From the NCBI RefSeq assembly GCF_030813495.1, contig NZ_JAUSUI010000006.1, forward strand, positions 62,001 to 126,000: 64,000 nt of DNA. Reading direction: 5' to 3'. Under the pieces are notes generated by a model. It made no database searches. It was not told where the DNA came from and saw only the letters and a list, made by a program, of their open reading frames with translations. Below are positions 26,233-35,436 of this stretch, piece after piece. The position numbers and the translations under genes were made by a program. This stretch comes from Ancylobacter polymorphus (lineage in GTDB: Bacteria; Pseudomonadota; Alphaproteobacteria; Rhizobiales; Xanthobacteraceae). Every line of letters starts with the position of its first letter. The first letter of the stretch is position 1.

Positions 26233-27279
26233 CTAATAGGCCGGCGGTGGCGTCCAAGGCTTGATCCGCGCCTGCGCCTGCGCGCGCTGTTCAGGAGTAA
26301 GGCTCGCCAACAGCTTGTCGAGCATCGGATCGTCAAGTTTCTGCGCCCTGGCGACGAGGTGCCAGCCGGCGGCGGCGATCACATCCTTGGGAACGCCGCG
26401 CCCGGCGGAGAGGATGCGCGCATAGCGGTTCTGAGCGATGGCGTTGCCCTGCAATGCCGCCTTGCGGAAGAGTGCGGCGGCGCGCTCCTCGTCCTTCGGC
26501 ACCCCGACGCCGTTGAAAACGGCGATGGCGAGTTCAGTGGTGGCGACATCATTGCCGATCTCGCTGGCGCGCTGCAGCAGGCGGGCGGATTCGATGGGAT
26601 CGCGCGGCACGCCATTGCCGTCGCGGTAGAGCGTCGCCAGCGCGTAGAGCGCGTCCGGCTGGTCGCGTTCGGCGCCGCGCTTGAACCATTCGGCGGCGAT
26701 GGCCGGTTCCTTCGGCGCCACCTCACCCTGGAGATAGACAAGCCCGAGATTATAGGCGGCGCGGGCGCTGCCATTCTCGGCGGCCTGGCGGAAGAACTCC
26801 ACCGCCTGGTCCTTGGTGGTGACCGTGGGGGAGGCCATGAGCAGGGCCCCGAGGGTGAACAGCGCGTCGGGATTGCCCTTGGCGGCGGCAGCCTCGTACC
26901 ATTTGCGCGCGGCCGTGGGGTCCTGGCGCACGCCATAGCCTTGGGACAGCAACTCACCGGCCAGTACCATCGCCGCGGCGTCGCCCTGCGCATTGGCCCG
27001 GCTGACGGCGAGATCCAGTGCCGTGCGGTAGCGCCCGCGCTGATAGGCGGTGTAGGCGGGATCCCGGTCGGTGCCGAGCGGTGCTGCCGTGCTGGAGGTG
27101 CCGAGGGGCGCGCCAAGCGGGGTGGCGAGGGGGTTGGGCGCGGCGGGCTGCGGCGCTGTCGGCTTAGGCGCCGCCGGCGACTGCGCCAGCGCCGCGCCGG
27201 CGCCCGCGAGATGGGCGAGGAGCAGGCCGGCCATGACCGCCGTGCTCCGCCCCCGCTCGCTGCCGCACGCCCGCCGCAT
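26233..27279 (-). CDS. Exported Sel1-repeat protein
   Basis: A 348-residue protein with a signal peptide (about 14-32, ending ALAQ) and a Pro/Ala/Thr linker, then about six Sel1-like repeats of some 36 residues (for example AAAKGNPDALFTLGALL, AAENGSARAAYNLGLVYLQG, ASEIGNDVATTELAIAVFNG). Sel1 proteins scaffold complexes, often at the envelope. The ATG has GAGG seven bases upstream and overlaps the stop of the thiE-like gene by one base, indicating coupling. Confidence 0.9.
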   Translation of the reverse strand: MRRACGSERGRSTAVMAGLLLAHLAGAGAALAQSPAAPKPTAPQPAAPNPLATPLGAPLGTSSTAAPLGTDRDPAYTAYQRGRYRTALDLAVSRANAQGDAAAMVLAGELLSQGYGVRQDPTAARKWYEAAAAKGNPDALFTLGALLMASPTVTTKDQAVEFFRQAAENGSARAAYNLGLVYLQGEVAPKEPAIAAEWFKRGAERDQPDALYALATLYRDGNGVPRDPIESARLLQRASEIGNDVATTELAIAVFNGVGVPKDEERAAALFRKAALQGNAIAQNRYARILSAGRGVPKDVIAAAGWHLVARAQKLDDPMLDKLLASLTPEQRAQAQARIKPWTPPPAY

Positions 27280-27935
27280 CAGGACGCCTCTGCGGGGAGG
27301 ACAAGGCGGGCCGCCAGCGCGCGGGCACCCTCGACGGGCGCCTCAAGGAGCAGCGTATCGACGGCGATGAAATCGGCACCGGCGCCGACCAGCACCTCGA
27401 CCTCTTCCAGCGTGCGCGCATAGGCGACGCAGGGCGGCTCGAACAGCTGCGCCCACCATTCGGTGCGCTCCAGCGTCGCCTCGAAGGGCGGGCGGCGGCC
27501 TTCCGCGTCGGGCTCGCCGAACATCACGTAATCCGCGCCGCTCTCCGCCGCCGTCATGGCGTCGTGCTTGCTGCGCAGCCCGCCGGCACCGACGATCCCG
27601 TCGGGCCGAAGCGCGGCGACGGCGGCCTTCAGCGCGGGGACAGCGTCGACATGCGCGCCATCGGCCCCCAGCGTGGCGACGAGGGCGGCCGCGCCATCGA
27701 CAAGGCCCGCCGCGCCGATCGCCTGGCAGGCGTCCAGCAGCGGCGCGAGGGCGGTCGCGGCGGCACCGGCAGCCGGGCGGAGCAGAACGGCGGCGATGTC
27801 GACCTCGGCGGCCGCCTGGCGCAGCGCCTCAGCCTGCGCCGCGATGCCGGCGGCGTCGGCGGCGGGGGCAAGCACATAGAGGCGGGGCGCCGGGCGCGGC
27901 GGTTCGGAGGCGGGGCGGGTGGAGGAGCGAGCCAT
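27279..27935 (-). CDS. Thiamine phosphate synthase-like protein (divergent ThiE/TenI)
   Basis: A TIM-barrel protein of about 218 residues from the ATG at 27935; ATG 27959 or GTG 28001 would lengthen it, and none has a good RBS. Family strands are visible (RLYVLAP, AGLVDGAAALVATLGADGAHVD, GIVGAGGLRSKHDAMTAAESGADYVMFGEP). The classical ThiE diphosphate-binding serines and the GxGP loop are not clear, so activity on HMP-PP and THZ-P is doubtful. It is coupled to the Sel1 gene. In related genomes such proteins sit near fba, as here, but now separated by pstB and another gene. Confidence 0.7.
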   Translation of the reverse strand: MARSSTRPASEPPRPAPRLYVLAPAADAAGIAAQAEALRQAAAEVDIAAVLLRPAAGAAATALAPLLDACQAIGAAGLVDGAAALVATLGADGAHVDAVPALKAAVAALRPDGIVGAGGLRSKHDAMTAAESGADYVMFGEPDAEGRRPPFEATLERTEWWAQLFEPPCVAYARTLEEVEVLVGAGADFIAVDTLLLEAPVEGARALAARLVLPAEAS

Positions 27936-28227
27936 TGAAACAGTCTTGTGACGAGCCATTGGGGGAAGCCATCGGCGAGGATGGCGGCGAAAGCACGGCA
28001 CGCGGCGCTTTCTCTAGCGCGGAGGGCCCTTTGCGGTCCAGTACGCCGCCCTGATCGCGGCAAGCTGGTGCCTTCGCCTTAATGCGGTAACATTTTAACG
28101 GCGATCTCTGTGTCGTCGCTTTCGTGTTCGGGCGGCGTCTTATCGTTACGAATCAGCGGTGCTAATGCTCTACCGCAGCAAGCCGACCGGCCCGTCGCCG
28201 GATCGCCGCCGCCCGTTTGGGGGAAAC

Positions 28228-30741
28228 ATGCGCCTTCATTCCCAGTCTCTCGCTTTGATTGCCGCGGCGCTCGCGGCGAGCCTTTCACCCGCCCTGGCGC
28301 AGCAGCCGGCGCCGCCGGCCGCCCAGGCTGGCACCGCCGCCGCGCCATCGGCACTTCCGGCCGCGCTGGCCTGGCCGCGCAGCTTCGACCTCGGCGACAA
28401 GCTGATGCAGGTCTACCAGCCGCTGATCGAACAATGGAACGGCGACCAGATCTCCGGCCGCGCCGCCGTCGCCATCGGGCCGAAGCCTGACGCGAACGCC
28501 GCCAGCGCAGCGGGCTCGTCCACCACGCCCGCTGCCGGCCCGACCTATGGCCTCGCCCGGTTCACGGCGCGGGTGGCAATCGACAAGCCGTCCAAGCTCG
28601 CGCAGCTGAGCAATATCCGCATCACCTCGGTCGATGTGCCGACCGACGCCTCGCAGAACGCGGTTCTGCTGAACGCGCTGCAGTCGCGCATCTCGCCGCA
28701 GGGCCTGACCTTCGCCCTCGATCAGCTGATGACCAGCTATGCCGCGACCAAGCAGCTGGACAAGGAGATGACGCAGCCGGTGCAGAACACCCCGCCGCGC
28801 ATCATCTTCGCCGACAAGCCGACCCTGCTCGTGCTCGTCGCGGGGCAGCCGGTGCCGCGGCCGGTCAACGGCGTGCCGGGCTTCCAGCGCATCGTCAACA
28901 CCCAGCCGCTGATGCTGGTCGACAGCGCCGGGCTCTATCACCTGCAGGCCTCGGGCACCTGGTATCAGGCGCCGTCGGTCGAGGGGCCGTGGACGGTGAC
29001 CGCGCAGCCGGACCCCGCGCTGGAGGCCGCCGGCAGCACCGCCACCTATGAGGAGCCGGCGCAGACCATGCTGCCGGCCAATGGCCAGAAGCCGGCGACC
29101 CCGCCTGCCATCATCGTCTCCACCACGCCCGCCGAGCTGATCATCACCGCCGGTGCGCCGCAGATGACCCCGGTGGGCGGCACGTCGCTGTTGCGCGTGG
29201 GAAATGCCGACCACGCGATCATCCTCGATCCCGACAGCAACCAGTATTATGTGCTGATCTCCGGCCGCTGGTTCCGCGCCGCCGGCTTCAACGGGCCGTG
29301 GAGCTTCGTGCCCGGCACCAGCCTGCCGGCCAGCTTCGCCAAGATTTCCACCACGGATCCGGCGGCGAATGCGCTGGTTTCCGTGCCCGGTACGCCGCAG
29401 GCCAAGGAAGCGGCGATCGCCGCCACCGTGCCCCAGACCGCCTCGATCAAGCGCGATACCCAGCTCACCGTCCAGTATGATGGCGGGCAGCCCAAGTTCC
29501 AGCCGATCAAGGGCACCATCCTTTCCTATGCCGAGAACACCCGTACGCCGGTGATCCAGCTCGATCCCGGCCGCTATTACGCGCTGTTCCAGGGCGCATG
29601 GTTCGTCTCGGCGACGCCGAGCGGCCCCTGGGTGGTGGCGGATGTGGTGCCGGACGCGATCTACACCATCCCGGTGTCCTCGCCGCTGCACTATGTGACC
29701 TATGTCCGCGTCTACGCCTCGACCGCCGATGTGGTCACGGTGGGCTACACGCCCGGCTATATGGGCGTGGTGATCGAGCCCGGCGGCACGGTGGTCTATG
29801 GCACGGGCTATAATTGCGTCGGCTATATCGGCACCTACTGGTATGGCTGCCCGGCCACCTATGGCTATGACGCCGCCTTCGCCTGGACCATGGGCTTTGG
29901 CTTCGGTTACGACGCCGCCTTCGGCTGGGGCGCGATGTATCCCTGGTGGGGCCCCTATTGGCGGCCCGGCCCGTGGTACGGCCCCTGGGCCGGCGTCGAC
30001 ATCGCCCGCACCAACATCTATGGCGCCTGGGGCGGCGCGGCGACCTGGAACCATGCCTGGGGTGTCGGCCCCTATGGCACCGCCTGGGGCGCCAACGCCG
30101 TGCATGGCGTGACCGGCTGGGGCACCGACTTCGCCGGCCGCTCCGCCGCCGCCTTCAACCCCTGGACCGGCAATTACGCCGCCGGGCGCTCGGCCGCCTT
30201 CTTCAATCCCTATACCGGCGCCCATGGCGAGGCGCGCGCCGGCGTTGCGGGCAATGCCTATACCGGCAATGCGGTCGCCGGGCGCGAATCGGCGGGCTAC
30301 AACCCGACGACCGGCATCGGCCATGCCTCCGAGACGGGCGTGGTCGATAATGACGGTCACGTCAGCGTCGACAGCCGCGGCGTCGCCGGCAACGCCAAGA
30401 CCGGCAATGCGGTGGCGTGGAACAATGGCAATGTCTACACCGACCATGACGGCTCGATTCACCAGTACGACGCCAATAATGGCTGGCAGCGCCAGACCGG
30501 CAGCGGCTGGGCGAACGACACCGATGCCGCCCAGATGGACCGCCTGAACCAGCAGCGCCAGTACCAGTCCTACGGCGACCAGCGCGCCGACAGCTTCGCC
30601 CGCGCCGGCGGCTATGACGGTTTCGGCGGTGGCGGCGACCATTTCGGTGGCTATGGCGGCGGCTTTGGCGGCGGCTATGGCGGTGGATTCCACGGCGGCT
30701 TCGGCGGCGGGTTTGGCGGGGGCTTCGGCGGCCGCCGCTGA
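28228..30741 (+). CDS. Large exported repeat protein with GPW modules and Gly-rich tail
   Basis: An 837-residue protein with a signal peptide (about 1-24, SPALAQ) after a GGGGGAAAC RBS. I do not recognise a named family. Three modules repeat the pattern Y-x-L/A-x-x-G-x-W-[YF]-x-x-x-x-x-x-GPW at about residues 243-255, 346-358 and 456-468, some 105 residues apart. A Tyr/Trp/Gly-rich, possibly membrane-associating stretch (about 535-620) follows, then NP-W/Y-TG and AGNAxTGNAVA repeats (about 640-740), and a C-terminal run of GGFGGG repeats. It is probably a cell-surface or matrix protein (inference). A strong terminator follows. Confidence 0.85.
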   Translation: MRLHSQSLALIAAALAASLSPALAQQPAPPAAQAGTAAAPSALPAALAWPRSFDLGDKLMQVYQPLIEQWNGDQISGRAAVAIGPKPDANAASAAGSSTTPAAGPTYGLARFTARVAIDKPSKLAQLSNIRITSVDVPTDASQNAVLLNALQSRISPQGLTFALDQLMTSYAATKQLDKEMTQPVQNTPPRIIFADKPTLLVLVAGQPVPRPVNGVPGFQRIVNTQPLMLVDSAGLYHLQASGTWYQAPSVEGPWTVTAQPDPALEAAGSTATYEEPAQTMLPANGQKPATPPAIIVSTTPAELIITAGAPQMTPVGGTSLLRVGNADHAIILDPDSNQYYVLISGRWFRAAGFNGPWSFVPGTSLPASFAKISTTDPAANALVSVPGTPQAKEAAIAATVPQTASIKRDTQLTVQYDGGQPKFQPIKGTILSYAENTRTPVIQLDPGRYYALFQGAWFVSATPSGPWVVADVVPDAIYTIPVSSPLHYVTYVRVYASTADVVTVGYTPGYMGVVIEPGGTVVYGTGYNCVGYIGTYWYGCPATYGYDAAFAWTMGFGFGYDAAFGWGAMYPWWGPYWRPGPWYGPWAGVDIARTNIYGAWGGAATWNHAWGVGPYGTAWGANAVHGVTGWGTDFAGRSAAAFNPWTGNYAAGRSAAFFNPYTGAHGEARAGVAGNAYTGNAVAGRESAGYNPTTGIGHASETGVVDNDGHVSVDSRGVAGNAKTGNAVAWNNGNVYTDHDGSIHQYDANNGWQRQTGSGWANDTDAAQMDRLNQQRQYQSYGDQRADSFARAGGYDGFGGGGDHFGGYGGGFGGGYGGGFHGGFGGGFGGGFGGRR

Positions 30742-30769
30742 GCCTTCTGGCTCAGTTCCAAACGACATC

Positions 30770-30798
30770 ATCCCCGGCCCAGCGCCGGGGATTTTTTT
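30770..30798 (+). terminator. Rho-independent terminator
   Basis: ATCCCCGGC and GCCGGGGAT form a 9-bp stem with a 5-nt loop, followed by seven T residues, about 30 bp after the stop of the GPW-repeat protein. Confidence 0.95.
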
Positions 30799-30821
30799 GC
30801 GTTCAGGGCCTTGAGGCTCGC

Positions 30822-31685
30822 TCAGCCCATCCGGCCGGAAATATAGGCGAGGGTGCGCGCCTCGCGCGGGGCGGAGAACATCTGGGCGCTGGAGCCGAAC
30901 TCGATCAGTTCGCCGAGATAGAGAAACGCCGTGTAGTCGGCAATGCGCGCCGCCTGCTGGAGATTATGGGTGACGATGACAAGGGTGCTCACGCTCTTGA
31001 GCTCCTCGATCGTTTCCTCGATACGGGCGGTCGAGATCGGGTCGAGCGCTGAGCAGGGCTCGTCCAGCAGGATCACTTCCGGGTGGACCGCCATGGTGCG
31101 GGCAAGGCACAGGCGCTGCTGCTGGCCGCCGGACAGGCTGAGCGCGGAATGGTCGAGAAGGCCGCTCACCTCCTCCCAAAGGGCCGCGCGGCGCAGCGCG
31201 TCCTCGACCCGCTGGTCGAGCTGAACCTTGGTCAGTTCCTCATTGAGGCGCAGGCCGATCGCGACATTGTCGTAGATCGACATCGGAAAAGGCGAGGGCT
31301 TCTGCGTCACCATGCCTATGCGCCGGCGCAGCGTCAGAACGTCGACCTCGGGGGCGAGAATATCCTCGCCGTCGAGAAGAACCTGCCCCTCCACATGCTG
31401 ATCCTCGTAAAGGTCCGCCATGCGGTTGAACACCCGCAGCAAGGTGGACTTTCCGCAGCCGGAGGGGCCGATCAGCGCGGTAACGCGGTTGGCATAGATG
31501 GAGAAGGAAATGTCGTGCAGCGCCGGCTTGTCGCCGAAGCGGAAGCCGACATGGCGGACGTCGAGCTTCACCGGGGCGGGCGCGGACTCGCCAAGCCGGG
31601 CGGTGGGTGCGGCGAGGCCATTGGGATCGAACGCGTTCGAGAGCCCCGTTTTGCCGAGTGGGCCGCTCTTGAGATCGTGTCGCAC
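30822..31685 (-). CDS. pstB: Phosphate ABC transporter ATP-binding protein PstB (orphan)
   Basis: ATPase of the high-affinity phosphate importer. Walker A is GPSGCGKST, the signature is [20 protein letters not shown], and Walker B is [13 protein letters not shown], the PstB-specific form. The start is taken as GTG 31685, with GGGGAGAG six bases upstream, giving 287 residues. That leaves about 40 variable residues before the ABC core. No pstS, pstC, pstA or phoU lies in the window, so it is either a second copy or a split system. Confidence 0.9.
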   Translation of the reverse strand: MRHDLKSGPLGKTGLSNAFDPNGLAAPTARLGESAPAPVKLDVRHVGFRFGDKPALHDISFSIYANRVTALIGPSGCGKSTLLRVFNRMADLYEDQHVEGQVLLDGEDILAPEVDVLTLRRRIGMVTQKPSPFPMSIYDNVAIGLRLNEELTKVQLDQRVEDALRRAALWEEVSGLLDHSALSLSGGQQQRLCLARTMAVHPEVILLDEPCSALDPISTARIEETIEELKSVSTLVIVTHNLQQAARIADYTAFLYLGELIEFGSSAQMFSAPREARTLAYISGRMG

Positions 31686-31790
31686 GCGCGTCTCTCCCCT
31701 GCCATGCGGCAAGGTTAGAGCGGCGGGGCCGTTGCACCTTGCGCAGGGTCAAGGTGAGACGAAAATCTGATGTGAGAACTATAAGCCGGC

Positions 31791-31820
31791 AAAACAAAGA
31801 CGCCGCCTTGCGGCGGCGTC
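31791..31820 (-). terminator. Rho-independent terminator of the fba transcript
   Basis: On the minus strand a perfect 9-bp stem GACGCCGCC / GGCGGCGTC with a 4-nt loop is followed by TTTGTTTT, about 25 bp after the aldolase stop. Confidence 0.92.
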
Positions 31821-31845
31821 CTGTTTTTCCTCGCGATGCGGCAGA

Positions 31846-32868
31846 TCAGGCCGCCTTCTTCTCTTCGCTTTCCGGCGTCCACTGGCCGAGAGCGGCGAGA
31901 TAGTTCATCCGGGCGCGGTGGGTGAAGGCCGCCTGGCCGGCGGCAACGTTCTCCGGCTTGCCGGACCACGCCTTCTGCGGCGCGGCCTGAAGGGCGCGCC
32001 CATAGGAGAAGGTGAGGTTCCACGGCAGCCCGCCCTGACGGATCATCGCGTCGAGATGGGCGGTGGCCTCTTCGTCGGACTGGCCGCCGGAGAGGAAGGC
32101 GACGCTCGGGATCGCCGAGGGTACGCAGTTCTTGAGGCAGCGGATGGTCTTCGCCGCCACTTCCTCGACTGAGGCCTGCTTCTGCGACTTTTTGCCGGCG
32201 ATGACCATGTTCGGCTTGAGCACGGTACCTTCCAGCTTCACGCGGCCATAGAAGAGCTGCTGGAACACTTCCTTCAGCACCCACTCGGTCACGTCGTAGC
32301 AGCGGTCGATGTCGTGATCGCCGTCCATCAGCACTTCCGGCTCGACGATCGGCACGATGCCGGCGGCCTGGGCCAGCGCCGCATAGCGCGCCAGCGCCTG
32401 GGCATTGGCGAGGATCGAGGTGTAGCTCGGAATGTGCTGGCCGATATCTATCACCGCGCGCCACTTCGCGAAGCGGGCGCCGAGGTCGTAATATTCCTTG
32501 AAGCGGCCGGCGAGGCCGTCGAGCCCCTCGGTGATGGTCTCTCCCGGGCAGCCCGGCTGCGGATGGGCGCCGAGATCGACCTTGATGCCGGGGATGGAGC
32601 CGGCGGCTTCGATGAGCGACACCAGCGGCGTGCCGTCCTTGGCCTTCTGGCGGATGGTCTCGTCGAACAGGATGACACCCGAAATGTACTGGGTCATCGC
32701 CTCGGAGCGGAACAGCATCTCGCGATAATCGCGCCGGTTCTCCTCCGTCGATTCCACGCCGATGGCGTCGAACCGCTTCTTGATGGTGCTGGCGCTTTCA
32801 TCCGCCGCCAGCAGGCCCTTGCCGCCCGCTGCCAGCTTATACGCGACCTCTTCGAGGCTTGCAGTCAT
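31846..32868 (-). CDS. Class I fructose-bisphosphate aldolase
   Basis: Cleaves or forms fructose 1,6-bisphosphate by Schiff-base chemistry. The 340 residues follow the eukaryote-like class I type: KGLLAADESASTIKKRF near the N-terminus, the active-site lysine in EGTVLKPNMVI, and the phosphate-binding FLSGGQSDEEATAHLDAM. It closes the tkt-gap-pgk-fba group on the minus strand and is followed by a strong terminator. In these organisms the set serves the Calvin cycle, glycolysis and gluconeogenesis alike. Confidence 0.97.
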   Translation of the reverse strand: MTASLEEVAYKLAAGGKGLLAADESASTIKKRFDAIGVESTEENRRDYREMLFRSEAMTQYISGVILFDETIRQKAKDGTPLVSLIEAAGSIPGIKVDLGAHPQPGCPGETITEGLDGLAGRFKEYYDLGARFAKWRAVIDIGQHIPSYTSILANAQALARYAALAQAAGIVPIVEPEVLMDGDHDIDRCYDVTEWVLKEVFQQLFYGRVKLEGTVLKPNMVIAGKKSQKQASVEEVAAKTIRCLKNCVPSAIPSVAFLSGGQSDEEATAHLDAMIRQGGLPWNLTFSYGRALQAAPQKAWSGKPENVAAGQAAFTHRARMNYLAALGQWTPESEEKKAA

Positions 32869-32994
32869 TGTCTCTCTCCCGCGCGAAACTGACCGGCCGG
32901 CACCGCCGCCGGAGCGAACGCGGGCCGGACCGGTCGGATATTAGCACCGGGCGGAGCGATTCCGAATGACGGGACCGCGCCGCCCGGGCGTCCT

Positions 32995-34194
32995 TCAACG
33001 TCTCAGGGCTTCGACGCCCGGCAGGGGCTTGCCCTCAAGCCATTCCAGGAAGGCGCCGCCGGCCGTCGACACATAGGTGAAGCGGTCGGCCACCCCGGCA
33101 TGGTTGAGCGCGGCCACCGTGTCGCCGCCGCCTGCCACGGACAGAAGTCCGCCGGCGTCGGTGAGTTCCGCTGCCGCACGTGCCACCGCCACCGTCGCCG
33201 TGTCGAAGGGCGGCAGCTCGAAGGCGCCGAACGGACCGTTCCAGACGATGGTCTTCGCGTCCTTCAGCCGCGCCACGACGTTTTCCACCGAGGCCGGGCC
33301 GGCATCGAGCATCATCTCGTCCGGCCGAATGTCGTCGACGGAGGCGACGCGGTGCGGCGCATGCGCCTTGAACTCGGTGGCGGCGAGGGCGTCGACCGGC
33401 AGCACGATGTCGCAGCCGGCGGCCTTGGCCTTGTCGAGGATCTCCAGCGCCGTGCCGGTGAGGTCATGCTCGCATAGCGACTTGCCGACATCCTTGCCCT
33501 GGGCGGCGAGGAAGGTGTTGGCCATGCCGCCGCCGATCACCAGAATGTCGACCTTGGCGACGAGATTGCCCAGCAGGTCGAGCTTGGAGGAGACCTTGGC
33601 GCCGCCGACCACGGCGAGCACCGGGCGTTCGGGCTTTTCCAGCGCCTTGGCCAGCGCCTCGATCTCTTCCTGCATGCAGCGCCCGGCGAAAGCCGGCAGC
33701 TTGTGGGCGAGACCTTCGGTGGAGGCGTGGGCACGGTGGGCCGTGGCGAAGGCGTCGTTGACATAGACATCGCCGAGGCCAGCCAGCGCCGCCACGAAGT
33801 CGGGATCGTTCTTCTCTTCCCGCTTGTCGAAGCGGGTGTTCTCCAGCAGCAGCACGTCACCGTTCTGCAGCTTGGCGACCGCTTCCTCCGCCACCGGGCC
33901 GATGGTGGCCGGGGCGAAAGCGACGGGCCTGCCGAGCCGGCTCGCCACTTCCGCGGCGATGGGGGCCAGCGACAGGGCCGGGTCCTCGCCCTTGGGGCGG
34001 CCGAAATGGGCGAGCAGGATGACCTTGCCGCCCTTGTCGGCGATTTCGCGGATGGTGGGCAGCACGGCCTGGATGCGGGTATCGTCGGTGACGCGGCCAT
34101 TGTCGACCGGCACGTTCAGATCGACGCGCACGAGAACGCGCTTACCGGCGACGTCGGCGTCGTCGAGGGTGCGAAAGGCGGAAGCCTCGCTCAT
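32995..34194 (-). CDS. pgk: Phosphoglycerate kinase
   Basis: Transfers phosphate between 1,3-bisphosphoglycerate and ADP. The 399 residues match family length. The signature [20 protein letters not shown], the substrate motif [10 protein letters not shown] and the C-terminal nucleotide loop [14 protein letters not shown] are intact. It lies between gap and fba on the minus strand, with a hairpin in the 79-bp gap from gap. Confidence 0.98.
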   Translation of the reverse strand: MSEASAFRTLDDADVAGKRVLVRVDLNVPVDNGRVTDDTRIQAVLPTIREIADKGGKVILLAHFGRPKGEDPALSLAPIAAEVASRLGRPVAFAPATIGPVAEEAVAKLQNGDVLLLENTRFDKREEKNDPDFVAALAGLGDVYVNDAFATAHRAHASTEGLAHKLPAFAGRCMQEEIEALAKALEKPERPVLAVVGGAKVSSKLDLLGNLVAKVDILVIGGGMANTFLAAQGKDVGKSLCEHDLTGTALEILDKAKAAGCDIVLPVDALAATEFKAHAPHRVASVDDIRPDEMMLDAGPASVENVVARLKDAKTIVWNGPFGAFELPPFDTATVAVARAAAELTDAGGLLSVAGGGDTVAALNHAGVADRFTYVSTAGGAFLEWLEGKPLPGVEALRR

Positions 34195-34232
34195 GGTCTT
34201 CTCCCTGGGATTGTTGATCTTAACTGCGAAAC

Positions 34233-34262
34233 GGCCGGACCTCCTTGGCGGGAGGCCCGGCC
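34233..34262 (-). terminator. Intercistronic hairpin between gap and pgk
   Basis: On the minus strand, GGCCGGGCCTCC pairs with GGAGGTCCGGCC (one G·U), with a 6-nt loop, then GTTTCGC, 11 bp after the gap stop. It may act as a partial terminator or a 3'-end stabiliser that sets the gap:pgk ratio. Confidence 0.55.
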
Positions 34263-34273
34263 GGGCCGGCTGG

Positions 34274-35281
34274 TCAGATCAGCTTTCCGAGGGCGACCGC
34301 CGTGTCGGACATGCGGTTCGAGAAACCCCATTCATTATCGTACCAGGACAGAACCCGGACGAAATTGCCTTCCAGAACCTTGGTCTGGTCGAGATGGAAG
34401 ATCGAGGAATGGGGATCGTGGTTGAAGTCGGTGGAGACGTTGGGCTGGTCGGTGGTGCCGAGAATGCCCTTGAGCGGGCCAGCGGCAGCAGCCTTGATCG
34501 CCTCGTTGATCTCCTCCTTCGTCACCTTCTTCTTGGCGACGAACTTGAAGTCGACCACCGAGACATTCGGGGTCGGGACGCGGATCGAGGTGCCGTCGAG
34601 ACGGCCGGCGAGTTCCGGCAGCACCAGGCCGACGGCCTTGGCGGCGCCGGTCGTGGTCGGGATCATCGACAGCGCCGCAGCGCGGGCGCGGTAGAGATCC
34701 TTGTGCATGGTGTCCAGCGTCGGCTGGTCGCCGGTGTAGGAGTGGATCGTTGTCATGAAGCCGTGGTCGATGCCGACGGCGTCGTTCAGCGCCTTGGCCA
34801 CCGGCGCGAGGCAGTTGGTGGTGCAGGAGGCGTTGGAGACGACAAGGTGATCCTTGGTCAGCTTGTCGTGGTTGACGCCGTACACGACCGTGAGGTCGGC
34901 GCCTTCCGCCGGGGCGGAGACCAGCACGCGCTTGGCGCCGGCCGCGAGATGGGCGGCGGCCTTGTCGCGGGCGGTGAAGATGCCGGTGCATTCGAGCGCG
35001 ATGTCCACGCCGAGCGCGGTGTGCGGCAGTTCGGCCGGGTTGCGGACGGCGGTCACCTTGATCGGGCCGCGACCGACATTGATCGTGTCGCCGTCGACCG
35101 TCACCGTGCCGTTGAAGCGGCCATGCACGCTGTCGAAGCGGAACAGATGCGCATTGGTCTCGACCGGGCCGAGATCATTGATGGCGACGACCTCGATATC
35201 GGTGCGGCCGGACTCGATGATGGCGCGCAACACGTTGCGGCCGATGCGTCCAAAGCCGTTGATGGCAACCTTGAGCGTCAT
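34274..35281 (-). CDS. gap: Glyceraldehyde-3-phosphate dehydrogenase, type I
   Basis: NAD(P)-dependent oxidation of glyceraldehyde 3-phosphate. The Rossmann motif is [14 protein letters not shown], and the catalytic Cys153 is in [13 protein letters not shown]. Asp in AINDLG at the end of β2 resembles NAD-preferring enzymes but does not exclude NADP. It is 335 residues, with hairpins on both sides (tkt-gap and gap-pgk) suggesting differential expression in the cluster. Confidence 0.98.
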   Translation of the reverse strand: MTLKVAINGFGRIGRNVLRAIIESGRTDIEVVAINDLGPVETNAHLFRFDSVHGRFNGTVTVDGDTINVGRGPIKVTAVRNPAELPHTALGVDIALECTGIFTARDKAAAHLAAGAKRVLVSAPAEGADLTVVYGVNHDKLTKDHLVVSNASCTTNCLAPVAKALNDAVGIDHGFMTTIHSYTGDQPTLDTMHKDLYRARAAALSMIPTTTGAAKAVGLVLPELAGRLDGTSIRVPTPNVSVVDFKFVAKKKVTKEEINEAIKAAAAGPLKGILGTTDQPNVSTDFNHDPHSSIFHLDQTKVLEGNFVRVLSWYDNEWGFSNRMSDTAVALGKLI

Positions 35282-35390
35282 GCGTTTAATCCCCAGGTAA
35301 GCTGTCTCATCACGATCCGCGCGTGGGCCTCATAGCGCGACGGTGGCCACGACACCAGCCGGTCTTTTGACGCTGCCAGTGGGACGCAGG

Positions 35391-35415
35391 GCTGGCGCAT
35401 TTCCCATGCGCCAGC
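35391..35415 (-). other. Perfect intercistronic hairpin between tkt and gap
   Basis: A perfect 10-bp stem, GCTGGCGCAT / ATGCGCCAGC, with a 5-nt loop, 21 bp after the tkt stop. No T-tract follows on either strand. It is more likely an RNA processing or stability element, or a palindromic regulator site, than an intrinsic terminator. Confidence 0.6.
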
Positions 35416-35436
35416 TGCATGGCTTGTCGGCCCGAC

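Noticed and set aside
27936-28227. A TPP riboswitch before the thiE-like gene
   Set aside because: No CTGAGA or ACCTGA-type thi-box sequence is present on the minus strand in the leader region.
28285-30771. An 828-codon frame antisense to the GPW-repeat protein
   Set aside because: Low-complexity Ala/Gly/Ile composition without any signal peptide or RBS; the plus-strand frame has both, plus internal repeats and a proper terminator.
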